From assembly GCA_048499455.1 (NCBI GenBank), contig JASNZV010000001.1, forward strand, positions 992,001 to 1,056,000: a stretch of 64,000 bases of DNA. The letters run 5' to 3'. Positions 8,027 to 16,784 of the stretch are shown here, in pieces. The stretch comes from CFX5 sp023384495 (GTDB taxonomy: Bacteria > Chloroflexota > Anaerolineae > Caldilineales > Caldilineaceae). The stretch's first letter is position 1, and every line of letters starts with the position of its first letter. The position numbers and the translations under genes were made by a program. Under the pieces are notes generated by a model. The model saw only the letters and a list, made by a program, of their open reading frames with translations, did no database searches and had not been told where the DNA came from.

Positions 8027-8750
8027 AGCCCGCTTTGTTCGCGCTGCGATAGGTTCGGCGTAAGAGCCAAACCAGCACAACCCCATGAATGGCGCCGACC
8101 AGTGCGCCGGCTACGGCAAGGCTGCCCAGCACGATCAGCACGATCACAGCGGTGACTCCCCCCTCCGCCGGGATCATACTGACGCCCACAAAGATTGCCA
8201 CCATGCCGGCTGCCCACGCCGCCGACTGCGCCGGAACCCACCACCAGGCGTCCCTCACAAAGCGGCGCAAGACCCACCACTGCGGCGCGCCCAACACCGG
8301 CCCCAGCACGATCCCCATCAGCGCGGCCAGGCTGTACACGAGCCAGTTGTTCACCTCAGGCGGTGGCCCGGCGGATGTTTCGGCGCTCAACGAGAGGGCC
8401 GTGCTCGGGATCATGCCGAGCGTCCATGCCATGAATGCGCCTATCGCGGTGGCGACAAACCAGGCTTGCCAGCGCATCTGCGGCAATGCCTTGCGCAGCA
8501 CCCACCACTGGGCAAACCCCACCGCGGCCCCCTCCAACAGTGTGCTACCCAATACCACGACCACAGCCGACACCAGGACGCCATAGCGCTGTTCCACACC
8601 AAAGAGGAAGGCGATCCACAGCAGCGCTGAAGCGCCAAGACCCACCGTCTCGGCCAGGGCGTTCGCCACGATCCATTGCCCCCAGAACGACCACGGCCAG
8701 GTATGGCCAGTATTGTATGATATTGATGACAACCTCGACTGTTGGCTCAT
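8025..8750 (-). CDS. Multi-pass membrane protein with internal duplication, function unknown
   Basis: The 241-residue protein has about six hydrophobic segments. It contains an internal duplication: AQWWVLRKALPQMRWQAWFV in the first half and PQWWVLRRFVRDAWWWVPAQ in the second, each preceded by a Gly-rich helix. I recognise no enzyme motif. The long frame extends to 8885, but the upstream residues are polar and unconvincing, so I start at the ATG at 8748-8750 (MSQQSRLSS). No clear ribosome-binding site precedes it. Its stop codon lies in a GACGATR repeat. A role in the membrane is all that can be supported. Confidence 0.7.
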   Translation of the reverse strand: MSQQSRLSSISYNTGHTWPWSFWGQWIVANALAETVGLGASALLWIAFLFGVEQRYGVLVSAVVVVLGSTLLEGAAVGFAQWWVLRKALPQMRWQAWFVATAIGAFMAWTLGMIPSTALSLSAETSAGPPPEVNNWLVYSLAALMGIVLGPVLGAPQWWVLRRFVRDAWWWVPAQSAAWAAGMVAIFVGVSMIPAEGGVTAVIVLIVLGSLAVAGALVGAIHGVVLVWLLRRTYRSANKAG

Positions 8751-8898
8751 TTGTACTTTTTTAACAATCTTATCGTGTGACGATTGGTGCTTCTGCCACC
8801 TGGTTCGCTGGCAAAATGACTTCGTCAAACATGCGTTAGCGCCCCCGCGGGGATGCCCGACGGATAGCATCCTCACTGGCATCAAAACTCCCTTACCC

Positions 8899-10398
8899 TT
8901 ACCAAGAGCGCAATGCCCGTAACGTGGGTGTCTTTTTGAGCTGGTGTCCTTCCATGCGCGTTAGCACATCATCCAGAATCGTCACCGCCTCAGCCACATA
9001 GGGCCCCTTGTTGAGCATGACGCACTCGGCCCGTTCCGCCATGGCTGCGTCGGTGATTTCGGCGCGCGAGGGAATGCCATGCTTGGTCAGGTTCTCCAAC
9101 ACCTGGGTCGCCCAGATCACCGGCGCGTGGGCGGCTTCACAGAGCCACAATATCTCTTCCTGCATCTCGGCCAGCCGTTGATAGCCGAGTTCCACGGCGA
9201 GGTCGCCGCGCGCGATCATGACGCCAAAGGGTTGTTGGCCGGCAGCTTGAACAATCAGGTCGGGGAGGTTGGTCACGGCTACTGGCGTCTCGATCTTGGC
9301 CACGATGCCTGGTGGGCGCTTCTTCCCCTGTAAGCGAGCCAGAATTTCTTGTTGCAGTAGGGCGATGTCCGCCGCCTGTTCGACAAACGAATAGCCCACA
9401 ATGTCGGCGTGCGTGGTCACAAAATCGAGATCGCGGAGATCTTTCTTGGTCAGGCGATTCAAGGCAAGCAAGGTGTTAGGGAAATTGATGCCCTTGTCTG
9501 CTTTGAGCCGCTCGCCCTTGGCGCGCACGGCAAAGACACGCAGGATCGCCCCCTCGGGGCGTAGATCCTCCACCCGACAGCCGATGTGGCCGTCGTCAAA
9601 CCAGACACTGTGCCCCAGGGCCAGGTGCTCGAAGACCTTTGGCTCGGTACAACTGGCCTGGAATGGAAAGGCGACGGCGCTACACTCCGCTTCACGCGTG
9701 AGCAAGATCAGATCGCCGCGTTGGAGCCTGCTTTTCGGCTTCGGCGTGATCACCGAACCGGTGCGCACCTTGGGCCCGGCCAGATCCATATAGACGCTGC
9801 ATGCCCGACCCATCTGTTTGGCTGCGGCGCGCACATGCCCGACCATGGCCGCCCACGTTTCGACATCGTCGTGGGCGCAGTTGATGCGCGCACAATCCAT
9901 CCCACGCTGGATCAATTCGTGCACGAACGACGGACTATCTGCTGCAGTGCGGTCAAGTGTCACCATGATCTGTACCCGGCGATGGGGGACAGAGGGTCCC
10001 AGCAGTTCCTGGGCGGCCCGTTGCAGCAGGCGCTCCCCCCGTAAGAAGGCGCGCAACGTAGGCCTTGGCGGCAGTGTTGCCGGCTCCCGTCCGCACAATA
10101 CGCCCAGCGTCGCCAGCACAGCGTCCAGATTTTGCAACACGCGCCCTTCACTCCGTCCAAGCGACGACAGCCCCCATGGGCGGAGCGCCCGCTGTAAGGG
10201 GCGGATGTCTTGCCGGCGCAGGGCGATGTAATAGGCCAGGTTGAGCGCCCCGGCGAGAAAGACGCGACGATGAATCTGGGGCCGCCAACGCGCAAAGAGC
10301 GCACGTCCATCGGTGTAGACTTGCTGACGCAGTGCGCTCATGCGCGCCAACAGCGCCTCTGGTTCGGAGAGTTCGGATGGAAAATAGGTCATGTTCAT
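8899..10398 (-). CDS. Pyruvate-kinase-like protein with N-terminal extension, catalysis doubtful
   Basis: The C-terminal 370 residues follow the pyruvate kinase barrel: QIMVTLDRTAADS, GMDCARINCAHD, the K of PPGIVAKIETP that corresponds to the catalytic lysine, MIARGDLAVELG and WATQVLENLTK. The first 125 or so residues are an extra helical domain not found in standard enzymes. The C-terminal allosteric domain is missing. The usual MLSGETA motif reads MLNKGPYVAE, and the first motif lacks the common CTIGPAS. Similar variants are, from memory, found in cyanobacteria and plants, where the activity is unclear. I therefore call it pyruvate-kinase-like rather than pyk. It stands alone, downstream of the GyrI-like gene on the same strand. 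Confidence 0.8.
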   Translation of the reverse strand: MNMTYFPSELSEPEALLARMSALRQQVYTDGRALFARWRPQIHRRVFLAGALNLAYYIALRRQDIRPLQRALRPWGLSSLGRSEGRVLQNLDAVLATLGVLCGREPATLPPRPTLRAFLRGERLLQRAAQELLGPSVPHRRVQIMVTLDRTAADSPSFVHELIQRGMDCARINCAHDDVETWAAMVGHVRAAAKQMGRACSVYMDLAGPKVRTGSVITPKPKSRLQRGDLILLTREAECSAVAFPFQASCTEPKVFEHLALGHSVWFDDGHIGCRVEDLRPEGAILRVFAVRAKGERLKADKGINFPNTLLALNRLTKKDLRDLDFVTTHADIVGYSFVEQAADIALLQQEILARLQGKKRPPGIVAKIETPVAVTNLPDLIVQAAGQQPFGVMIARGDLAVELGYQRLAEMQEEILWLCEAAHAPVIWATQVLENLTKHGIPSRAEITDAAMAERAECVMLNKGPYVAEAVTILDDVLTRMEGHQLKKTPTLRALRSW

Positions 10399-10520
10399 GG
10401 GTTGCCCTCGCAGCCAAACAGATGGGCGAGCGAATCGTCGGCGCGATGGCTCACCCTTTAGATTGACCCCATACCGACCCCCAGTATTCAGGCCAATCGT
10501 CTGTGTCTAGTATACACGAA

Positions 10521-10555
10521 GAACGCATCGGACAGCCTCCCTATCCGATGCGTTC
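10521..10555 (-). terminator. 12-bp hairpin downstream of the GyrI-like gene
   Basis: GAACGCATCGGA (10521-10532) pairs perfectly with TCCGATGCGTTC (10544-10555) across an 11-base loop. It lies between the stop of the GyrI-like gene and the start of the kinase-like gene, both minus strand. No strong T-run follows, so it may be a weak or factor-dependent terminator. Confidence 0.5.
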
Positions 10556-10648
10556 CCATCCTGGTCAATTGGTCAGTTTGCGTTTGGCGGACCAGTCTCC
10601 GCGGTGGACATTCTAGTGGACATCATCAGCACATTGCAGCCGGAATGC

Positions 10649-11290
10649 TCACTTCGTCGGTTCCATCGGTTCAACAGGGTGGCGCAGAACCGTCTTGAGC
10701 TTTTCGGGCGCGGTTCGCCGTGGGTTGCCCAAGTAGATCTCGTGATGAAGGAGTCGGAACCGGTAGCCTTGCTCCACAGCAAAGCGCTCCATTTGGGCGA
10801 TGGTTGCCGGCTCGGTTGCATAGGGGCCGATGTGCATCATCTGCACGCAAAGGCCCTCTTCAAAGGGGGCAAAACGCATCTCATCGAGAATGGGTGCCGC
10901 ATCCTTTTTGCGGACCTTCGCCACCGCGTCGTCAACCATGGCGGCTGTGATGTGATCGGGTTGCATGATCATGGCGGTGAAATGCCAGTTGTCAGGTTTG
11001 TCGAAGTCAAAATCTCCATCCTCGATCCACCACAGGGCTTCCAGCGCCATCACGCCATAGTCTATTGGATTCTCGGTGCGCTGCTTTGACATAAACTTGA
11101 GCGCGTACGAAACGCCATAGAGCGCGCTGGTGGCCGCTTGAAAGCGGGGTGAATCACCGGGCCGGCGTCCCGGCTCGATCTGGCCGTCCACCATGATAAA
11201 TTGCAATTGCGGAACCTGAACCAACTCAGGCGCCTTGGCCGAAGGGGCGTACAGTTGTTTGTATTGTTTTTTGAGATCAAGGGTTTGCAT
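10649..11290 (-). CDS. GyrI-like small-molecule-binding domain protein
   Basis: A 213-residue soluble protein that fits the GyrI-like/COG4832 group: MQTLDLKKQYKQLYAPSAKA at the start, then VPQLQFIMVDGQIEPG, FQAATSALYGVSYALKFMSK and a closing EIYLGNPRRTAPEKLKTVLR. This fold (SOUL/GyrI-like) binds small hydrophobic ligands; no DNA-binding domain is attached here. I start at the ATG at 11288-11290, because upstream residues of the longer frame are unlike the family. A small hairpin (GCTGAG/CTCAGC, 11298-11314) sits just upstream of the start. The natural ligand cannot be inferred. Confidence 0.85.
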   Translation of the reverse strand: MQTLDLKKQYKQLYAPSAKAPELVQVPQLQFIMVDGQIEPGRRPGDSPRFQAATSALYGVSYALKFMSKQRTENPIDYGVMALEALWWIEDGDFDFDKPDNWHFTAMIMQPDHITAAMVDDAVAKVRKKDAAPILDEMRFAPFEEGLCVQMMHIGPYATEPATIAQMERFAVEQGYRFRLLHHEIYLGNPRRTAPEKLKTVLRHPVEPMEPTK

Positions 11291-11395
11291 ATGGAATGCT
11301 GAGTTTTGCTCAGCCCTCAACCAGTGACAACGCCGCAGAGAAACGTCGCACGCTGGCGCTACCCAACCAATCATTTTTACTCTTTGTCAGCGTGT

Positions 11396-11830
11396 TCAAT
11401 CCACCAAGTCAAAGCGCACGACGATCCGCTTTTTGGCAGCCTGGGTCACATCCTCTTCGACGGGTTCCCCTTCTTCGTCGAGCGCAACATCAAAATGGCG
11501 GGCAAACTCAGGCTTTAGTTGCAGAAAATAGAACAACGCCTCCGCCGCATCGTCCTCTTCGTAAAAGGCCTCGGCCATTGCCTTGCGCCGCTTGCCCCGA
11601 AGGCGCAGAAGCACCGGCGTCTCCTCACGAAAATTACGCCACCAGGTACGCGTGCGCAGGCTGGTCGTCCACAGCACATTGGGTTCCTCATCATCCGGCA
11701 CATAGCTGACGGGCACATGAAATGGGCGCCCGCTCTTGTGCCCGATGTAACTGACCAGCAGGATGCCGCTGCTGACCATCCGGTGCAGGGGCGAGCGCAA
11801 GAGCGCGGTGATGATGGCGTTATACCACAC
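11396..11830 (-). CDS. Deazaflavin (F420)-dependent nitroreductase-family protein
   Basis: The 144-residue product has the pattern of the PF04075/DDN family: LLRSPLHRMVSSGILLVSYI, GHKSGRPFHVPVSY, TRTWWRNFREETPVLLRLRG. These proteins form a split-barrel fold that binds coenzyme F420 or a related flavin and reduce small organic substrates. The start is a GTG at 11828-11830, eight bases after a strong AGGAGG. Presence of this family hints that the host makes F420, although not all members use it. It stands between the GyrI-like and DUF418 genes on the same strand but with gaps, so operon membership is uncertain. Confidence 0.85.
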   Translation of the reverse strand: MWYNAIITALLRSPLHRMVSSGILLVSYIGHKSGRPFHVPVSYVPDDEEPNVLWTTSLRTRTWWRNFREETPVLLRLRGKRRKAMAEAFYEEDDAAEALFYFLQLKPEFARHFDVALDEEGEPVEEDVTQAAKKRIVVRFDLVD

Positions 11831-11874
11831 TGCAATTCCTCCTCTTTGCTTGGCTGTTTCGGGGGGCTGCTATC

Positions 11875-13185
11875 TCATGATCCCGAGGCCGGCGCCGTGT
11901 GCAGCCGGAACGATTGCCGCCGCCCGTAGGTAAGTGTGCGCCAGAGCCATTCCATCGGGCCATAGCGGAAACGGGCGAGCCACCAGTTGCTGAGCGGGAT
12001 CTGCGCGGCGTAGATCACCAGCGTGAGCAGCACCCCCAACGCAACCCCTACCTGACCATACAACCCCAAACCATAACCATAAAACAGGGTCGTGCAGATA
12101 ACGGTGTGCATGAGATAATTGGTGAGCGCCAAACGCCCCACCGAGGCCAACGGCGCCAGCCGTCGCCGCCAGATGGGCTGTTGCGCGAGTTGGATCAGGC
12201 TTGTCATGTAGAAGAGGCTGAGCGCCGGTGCGCCAAACGTCTGCCCAACCAGCGACAGCATCAGCGCAGGCGTCGGCAAACTGCGGCTGGCGCCCTCACC
12301 GAAATAGACATAGGCGGCGTTGCCCACCAGGCCCACAACCAACCCCCACAGCCACACTCTGCGAATGAAGGGAAGATGGCCGGGCAGATCGTCGAAGATG
12401 CGTCGCTTGCCGGCATATAGGCCCAGCAAAAACATGGCAAAGACATTGGGCGCAAAGAAAATCCACGAGAAGTACATAAACACCATGTCGCGCGCCCGCT
12501 GCGCCGTGATGTCGGCAAAGCTGCCCGTGGCGTAAACCTCATCCGCCGCAGCGCCCAAGGCGCGATACTGCGCTTCTTGTTCCGCAAAGGTCGCCGCCAG
12601 CATCGCTGAGGCTTCGGGTGACGCGTCCGCCATGCGCACCAGCCCCAACAGCGCGCCATAGATGAGCAACGGGATCAGCAGCATCACCGCCGCCCAGATG
12701 AGCAGCGTGCGGGGTCGCCGGTTGCGGAAGAGCAAGAGCGCCATCCCCAACAAAGAATACAACAACAAGATGTCGCCCACCCAAAAGAGATAGGCGTGAA
12801 TGACGCCGAACACAAGCAGCACCCCCATGCGCCGCAGCCAGAAGCGCCCAAAGCGGGCGCCCCGCTCCTGGGCCCGGGCGTATTGGATGGCCATGCCCAG
12901 CCCAAACAAAAACGAGAAGGTGGAATAGAATTTGCCGGTGGCGAAAAAACGAATGAACCAATCGGCCAGTTGGTCAAGCAACGTGGCCGGTTCGTAGAGC
13001 CCCATGATCTTGGTAAAGATCGACTGGTTGAAGAACTGCATATTCACCAGCAGGATACCGAAGATGGCAAACCCGCGCAAAATGTCGATCACCTGAATAC
13101 GCCGGGCCGGCTCTACCGGCTCGGCGACTGACATAGCGTTGGGTTGAGTGTTCAAAGGCCTCTGTGTCGGGGTTTGTATGGTCAT
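11875..13185 (-). CDS. DUF418-domain membrane protein (YeiB-like)
   Basis: A 436-residue polytopic membrane protein starting MTIQTPTQRP, with AAGGAGAG just before the ATG at 13183-13185. The motif RIQVIDILRGFAIFGILLVN at about residue 30 is the DUF418/DUF1624 heparan-acetyltransferase-like signature. The C-terminal DUF418 block contains RLALTNYLMHTVICTTLFY and WWLARFRYGPMEWLWRTLTY. About ten membrane helices are evident. The family's function is not known; acyl transfer to an exported molecule has been suggested from distant similarity. The longer open frame overlaps the DapA-like gene and is rejected. It may be the last gene of the ThuA-enolase-DapA run. Confidence 0.88.
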   Translation of the reverse strand: MTIQTPTQRPLNTQPNAMSVAEPVEPARRIQVIDILRGFAIFGILLVNMQFFNQSIFTKIMGLYEPATLLDQLADWFIRFFATGKFYSTFSFLFGLGMAIQYARAQERGARFGRFWLRRMGVLLVFGVIHAYLFWVGDILLLYSLLGMALLLFRNRRPRTLLIWAAVMLLIPLLIYGALLGLVRMADASPEASAMLAATFAEQEAQYRALGAAADEVYATGSFADITAQRARDMVFMYFSWIFFAPNVFAMFLLGLYAGKRRIFDDLPGHLPFIRRVWLWGLVVGLVGNAAYVYFGEGASRSLPTPALMLSLVGQTFGAPALSLFYMTSLIQLAQQPIWRRRLAPLASVGRLALTNYLMHTVICTTLFYGYGLGLYGQVGVALGVLLTLVIYAAQIPLSNWWLARFRYGPMEWLWRTLTYGRRQSFRLHTAPASGS

Positions 13186-13316
13186 GCCGCTCTCCTTGTC
13201 ACTCGTTGCGCAGAGGAACCGCCTTCCGCCCAACGACCGCCTCTGCAGATTGCGGGGGTCACGGGGGTATACGACAACAGTACGCAGCGATGACCGGCGG
13301 CGTCGCGAGCGTGACC

Positions 13317-14225
13317 CTATTCCGCCCCAAAGCGATAGTGCTCGACTTCGTCCTCGATGGCCTTGACCAGGATCGAGATCTCTCGTTTGTCCTCGTCGTC
13401 CAGCGCCAAAGCGCCGGCGGGAGCGCGCTCCACCAACGAGGTAAAGACCCCGCGCCGCTTGAGGATGTAGCGCATAAAGGGGTGCGTTTCCAGGTTGATC
13501 AGCGGGAGCAGCCGGGTGTGGAGCGCCCGTGCGCCGGCCTCGTCGCCGGCCCACCATTTCTCCATCACCTTGGCCAGCAGGTCGGCGATCTCGCAGGCAG
13601 GCATACAGCCGTCCGCCCCGCGGCGTAGTTCGTCGGGCAGAAAGCGACCGGCAAAGCCGCCAAAGATCGTCTTTACCTTGTCGCCCACCAGATTGTGTAC
13701 CTCGGCAATGTGTTTGGGGCCGGGCGGGCGCTCCTCTTTGATGTATTCGATGCTCGGCACATCTTCCACCAGTTTGGCGAGCTGTTCGCCGGTGAGCGGA
13801 GCATAGGCGGCGGCGTTCTGCACCATGATTGGCCCGTCGTAGGCGTCGGCCAGACGGTGGAACATCTCGATGGCGATGGCGGCGTTGCTGCGCGCTGGGG
13901 CCATGGCGATGATGCTGTCGGCGCCGGCCTTTTGCGCGGCGCGGGCAAAGAGCAGCACCTGCTGGATCGAGACGCCGGAGCAGCCAAAAACGACCGGCAG
14001 CCGCCCATTTACTTCTTCGAGCACAGCGTCCAGGTTACGGATGCGCTCTTCCTCGCCCAGAAAATAAAACTCCCCCACCATCACCGGCCAGACGATGCCG
14101 TGTTGGCCGCTACGACAGCAGAAATCGGCGGCGCGGCGCAGGTCGGCGGTGTGGATTTCGTAATCTTCCTGGTAGGGGGTGGGCAGCAGGCCAAAGACAC
14201 CTTTTAGATGGGTGAAGCGAGGCAT
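13317..14225 (-). CDS. Dihydrodipicolinate synthase-family aldolase/dehydratase
   Basis: A 302-residue class I aldolase-fold protein with the DapA pattern: GVFGLLPTPYQEDYEIHTAD, an N-terminal sensing segment around WPVMVGEFYFLGEEE, VVFGCSGVSIQQ, and the Schiff-base lysine in SIEYIKEERPPGP. The tyrosine expected in a YN-P motif is replaced by MVQNAAAYAP, which points away from lysine biosynthesis toward a 2-keto-3-deoxy-sugar-acid dehydratase or aldolase. It follows the enolase-superfamily gene on the same strand across an AACGGATT inverted repeat. In that setting it most likely cleaves or dehydrates the keto-deoxy acid that the enolase-family enzyme makes. The exact substrate is unknown. Confidence 0.85.
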   Translation of the reverse strand: MPRFTHLKGVFGLLPTPYQEDYEIHTADLRRAADFCCRSGQHGIVWPVMVGEFYFLGEEERIRNLDAVLEEVNGRLPVVFGCSGVSIQQVLLFARAAQKAGADSIIAMAPARSNAAIAIEMFHRLADAYDGPIMVQNAAAYAPLTGEQLAKLVEDVPSIEYIKEERPPGPKHIAEVHNLVGDKVKTIFGGFAGRFLPDELRRGADGCMPACEIADLLAKVMEKWWAGDEAGARALHTRLLPLINLETHPFMRYILKRRGVFTSLVERAPAGALALDDEDKREISILVKAIEDEVEHYRFGAE

Positions 14226-14248
14226 GGTTTGGTTCTCCTTTGGGTGGC

Positions 14249-14376
14249 GCTGTCAACGGATTTTGGGAGCGGATTGAACGGATTGCACCCCAAAATCCGT
14301 TCTTACTACCAAAGGATGGGGAACGGATTGTTTTGCCGTAAATCCGTTCAATCCGTACTTAAAATCCGTTGACAGC
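14249..14376. repeat. AACGGATT-type inverted repeat, 36-bp arms
   Basis: Arms 14249-14284 and 14341-14376 match at 32 of 36 positions when one is reverse-complemented, and further AACGGATT words lie inside. It fills the gap between the enolase-superfamily gene and the DapA-like gene and touches the stop codon of the former. It could modulate expression of the downstream gene. Confidence 0.85.
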
Positions 14377-15704
14377 TACTCCTTATACCGATCATCCGGT
14401 CGCCAGAAGCCGAGCTTGGGTGTGTTCCACTCGTCGGTGGGCAGGAACATCGCGCCCGGCGTGCGCAGGTTGGCCTCAATCGCCTCCAGATTGAGGTCCA
14501 CCCCAAGCCCCGGCGTTTCGGGCACCTTGACATAACCGCCGGCCATGTAGTCGGGCGCCAGACCGGTGACCAGACTTTCCCAATGCGGCATGTCCAGCCC
14601 GTGGTGCTCCAGCGAGAGAAAGCTGGGGATGGCCGCCGCGCAATGCACATTCGCCATAAAGCCAATCGGCGAGCTGGCGCAGTGCAACGCCGTGGGGATG
14701 CCATAGCGTTCGCCGTAATCGGCGATCTTCTTGGTCTCCATCATCCCGCCCGAGGTGAGCAGGTCGGGGTGGAGGATGTCGATGGCGCGGCGTTCGATCC
14801 ACTCGCGAAAGCCATCCCACAGGTAGATCTCTTCGCCGGCGGCGATGGGGGTGCGCAGGGCATCGGCCACCCGTTTGTGACCCTCCACATCCCACCAGGG
14901 CATGGGGTCTTCGATCCAGGCCAGGTGGTAGGGTTCCCACGCCTCGCCCAGGCGGATCATTTCGTCGAGCGTCAGATGCCCGTGGCCAAAATGGTCGGTG
15001 CAGAGCGAGATCTCATCGCCGACGGCCTCGCGGATGGCGGCCACAACCTCCACCGAGGCGGCAATGCCCTTGTCGGTAAGGCGTGCGCCCGCGCCGGCGC
15101 CAGGGGCGCGCCACTGACGGCCCAGGTCATACTCGTCCTGGGTCGCCTGGCCCACCAACCCACCGGGGATCGTCTCAAAGAGGCTGGGGCGGATGTCAAA
15201 TTTGATAAAGGTCAACCCCAATGCCTTGCGGCCTGCCAGCGCCTTGCGGTAACCTTCGGGTGTTGGCTCGTCGGGTGCGGGGGTGTCGGCGTAGAGACGC
15301 ACTTTGTCGCGATATTTGCCACCGAGCAGTTGGTAACAGGGCGCGCCGTAGACCTTGCCCACCAGGTCCCACAGGGCGATCTCCAGGCCGGAGACGCCGC
15401 CGCCCTCGCGTCCCCAGTTGCCAAAGTGCTTAATGGCGCGGAAGATCATGTCCACATTGCACGGGTTTTGACCCAATAACATGCTCTTGAACTGGAGCGC
15501 GTTCTCCTTGTGGCCGGCGTCGCGCACCTCGCCCAGCCCATAGACGCCCTGGTTAGTGTCGATGCGGAGGATTGGGTAATCATAGATGCTGGCGACCACA
15601 GCAATGCGGATGTCGGTGATCTTGAGGTCGGTGGGCCGCGAGTGGGTGTTGACGGCGTTTTCCACTCGCCCCAATTGTTCCTGCTGCACGGATACTTGGG
15701 TCAT
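14376..15704 (-). CDS. Enolase-superfamily sugar-acid dehydratase (mandelate racemase-like), copy 1
   Basis: A 442-residue member of the mandelate racemase/muconate-lactonising enzyme group. Likely Mg ligands are the Asp of LCTDHFGHG, the Glu of AWIEDPM and the Glu of IAAGEEIY; candidate acid/base residues are the Lys of FIKFDIRP and the His of ALHCASSP. The capping domain includes VSGLEIALWDLVGKVYGAP. Such enzymes usually dehydrate aldonic acids such as galactonate or gluconate to 2-keto-3-deoxy acids. It lies between a ThuA-like gene and a DapA-like aldolase, which supports a sugar-acid pathway. The insert around residues 190-215 (GQATQDEYDLGRQWRAPGAG) is longer than in many relatives. Substrate cannot be assigned. 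Confidence 0.9.
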   Translation of the reverse strand: MTQVSVQQEQLGRVENAVNTHSRPTDLKITDIRIAVVASIYDYPILRIDTNQGVYGLGEVRDAGHKENALQFKSMLLGQNPCNVDMIFRAIKHFGNWGREGGGVSGLEIALWDLVGKVYGAPCYQLLGGKYRDKVRLYADTPAPDEPTPEGYRKALAGRKALGLTFIKFDIRPSLFETIPGGLVGQATQDEYDLGRQWRAPGAGAGARLTDKGIAASVEVVAAIREAVGDEISLCTDHFGHGHLTLDEMIRLGEAWEPYHLAWIEDPMPWWDVEGHKRVADALRTPIAAGEEIYLWDGFREWIERRAIDILHPDLLTSGGMMETKKIADYGERYGIPTALHCASSPIGFMANVHCAAAIPSFLSLEHHGLDMPHWESLVTGLAPDYMAGGYVKVPETPGLGVDLNLEAIEANLRTPGAMFLPTDEWNTPKLGFWRPDDRYKE

Positions 15705-15762
15705 GGTCTACTCCATTTTCAGGACCAAGGCGAACAACACAGCGTGGGGCGTTATCACCTGC

Positions 15763-16512
15763 TCATTTTACCGTGATCGGCTCCAGCGGCACTTTGGCGT
15801 GGATGGCGCTGCCGTCGCCATAGGTAAAGGCCGGCCCGTTGGTGGGCGCCGCCCAACGTACGCCGTTGGCGATCACCTTCTGCACGTCGGGGTGATAGTA
15901 GGTGGGGTGCGTCTCGTGGCCGGGGCGGAAGTAGAAGATCTTGCCCCGCCCGCGGTGAAAGGTGCAACCGCTACGGAAGACTTCACCACCGGGGAACCAA
16001 CTGATGAAGACCAAGTCATCGGGGTCGGGGATGTCGAAGTGTTCGCCGTACATCTCCTCTTCGGGCAACTCGAAATAAGCGCCAAATCCATCGGCAATCG
16101 GATGGGCCGGGTCTACCACCCAGATGCGCTCGTGCTCGCCCGCCTCGCGCCAGCGCAGGCTGCACGAGGTGCCCATCAACTTCTTGAAAATTTTCGAGTG
16201 ATGGCCCGAATGGAGCACGATCAGCCCCATTCCCTCCAACACCCGCCGGTGGACGCGGTCGACAATCGCGTCTTCCACTTTGCGGTGGGCCATATGACCC
16301 CACCAGGTCAGCACATCCGTCTCGGCCAGCACGGCTTCGGTCAGGCCATGCTCGGGCTGATCCAGCGTGGCGGTGCGCACGTTCGTGAAGCCGTGTTTCT
16401 TCAGCCCGTCGGCAATCACCGCGTGGATGCCGTCGGGGTAGACTTTGCGGATCTGCTCGTGCACTTTCTCGTGCTCAAATTCATTCCAGACGGTAACGCG
16501 AATGGACGTCAT
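15763..16512 (-). CDS. ThuA-like trehalose-utilisation-family protein
   Basis: A 249-residue protein of the ThuA/glutamine-amidotransferase-like fold: IRVTVWNEFEHEK at the start, TWWGHMAHRKVEDAIVDRV, GLIVLHSGHHSKIFKKLMGT, and GKIFYFRPGHETHPTYYHPD. ThuA proteins are linked to sugar utilisation, including 3-keto-disaccharide metabolism, but the reaction is not clear. AAGGAG lies upstream of the ATG. It is the first gene of the minus-strand unit with the enolase-family and DapA-like genes, and faces the ROK regulator across about 590 bases that contain a MITE-like element. Confidence 0.88.
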   Translation of the reverse strand: MTSIRVTVWNEFEHEKVHEQIRKVYPDGIHAVIADGLKKHGFTNVRTATLDQPEHGLTEAVLAETDVLTWWGHMAHRKVEDAIVDRVHRRVLEGMGLIVLHSGHHSKIFKKLMGTSCSLRWREAGEHERIWVVDPAHPIADGFGAYFELPEEEMYGEHFDIPDPDDLVFISWFPGGEVFRSGCTFHRGRGKIFYFRPGHETHPTYYHPDVQKVIANGVRWAAPTNGPAFTYGDGSAIHAKVPLEPITVK

Positions 16513-16559
16513 GGGATGCTCCTTGGGTTCGATAGGGTAATCGTAATTTCAGTTTGGCG

Positions 16560-16695
16560 CATTACAACGAGACTTCGCGTGACAGGGCCCACCCGACCTC
16601 CGGGAGGTGATCACCAATAATCTGGTCTACGAAGTTGATTCTGGTCACCCCCCGGAGGCCTTGGCGGCTATCATTGTCAAAGTCTCGTTGTAGTG
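16560..16695. mobile_element. 136-bp MITE-like element with IS701-type ends
   Basis: The left end (CATTACAACGAGACTTC) and the reverse-complemented right end (CACTACAACGAGACTTTGA) match the respective left and right ends of the IS at 24439-25928, including the end-specific bases after ACTT. No transposase is encoded. The flanks are GGCG and TTAC, so no target duplication remains. It sits 48 bases upstream of the ThuA-like gene and may affect its promoter. Confidence 0.75.
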
Positions 16696-16784
16696 TTACG
16701 CCTTGGCGCTTGTCGGCTCCTTCCATCGTAGCGTAGAAGCGCGCTCTGCGCAAAACATCCGCAAAACAGTTGTATGAATGATTA

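Noticed and set aside
8899..10398. Calling the gene pyk outright
   Set aside because: Loss of the GETA motif and the C-terminal domain, and a new N-domain, make normal pyruvate kinase activity uncertain.
13317..14225. Calling the gene dapA (lysine biosynthesis)
   Set aside because: The conserved YN tyrosine is missing and the gene lies in a sugar-acid cluster.
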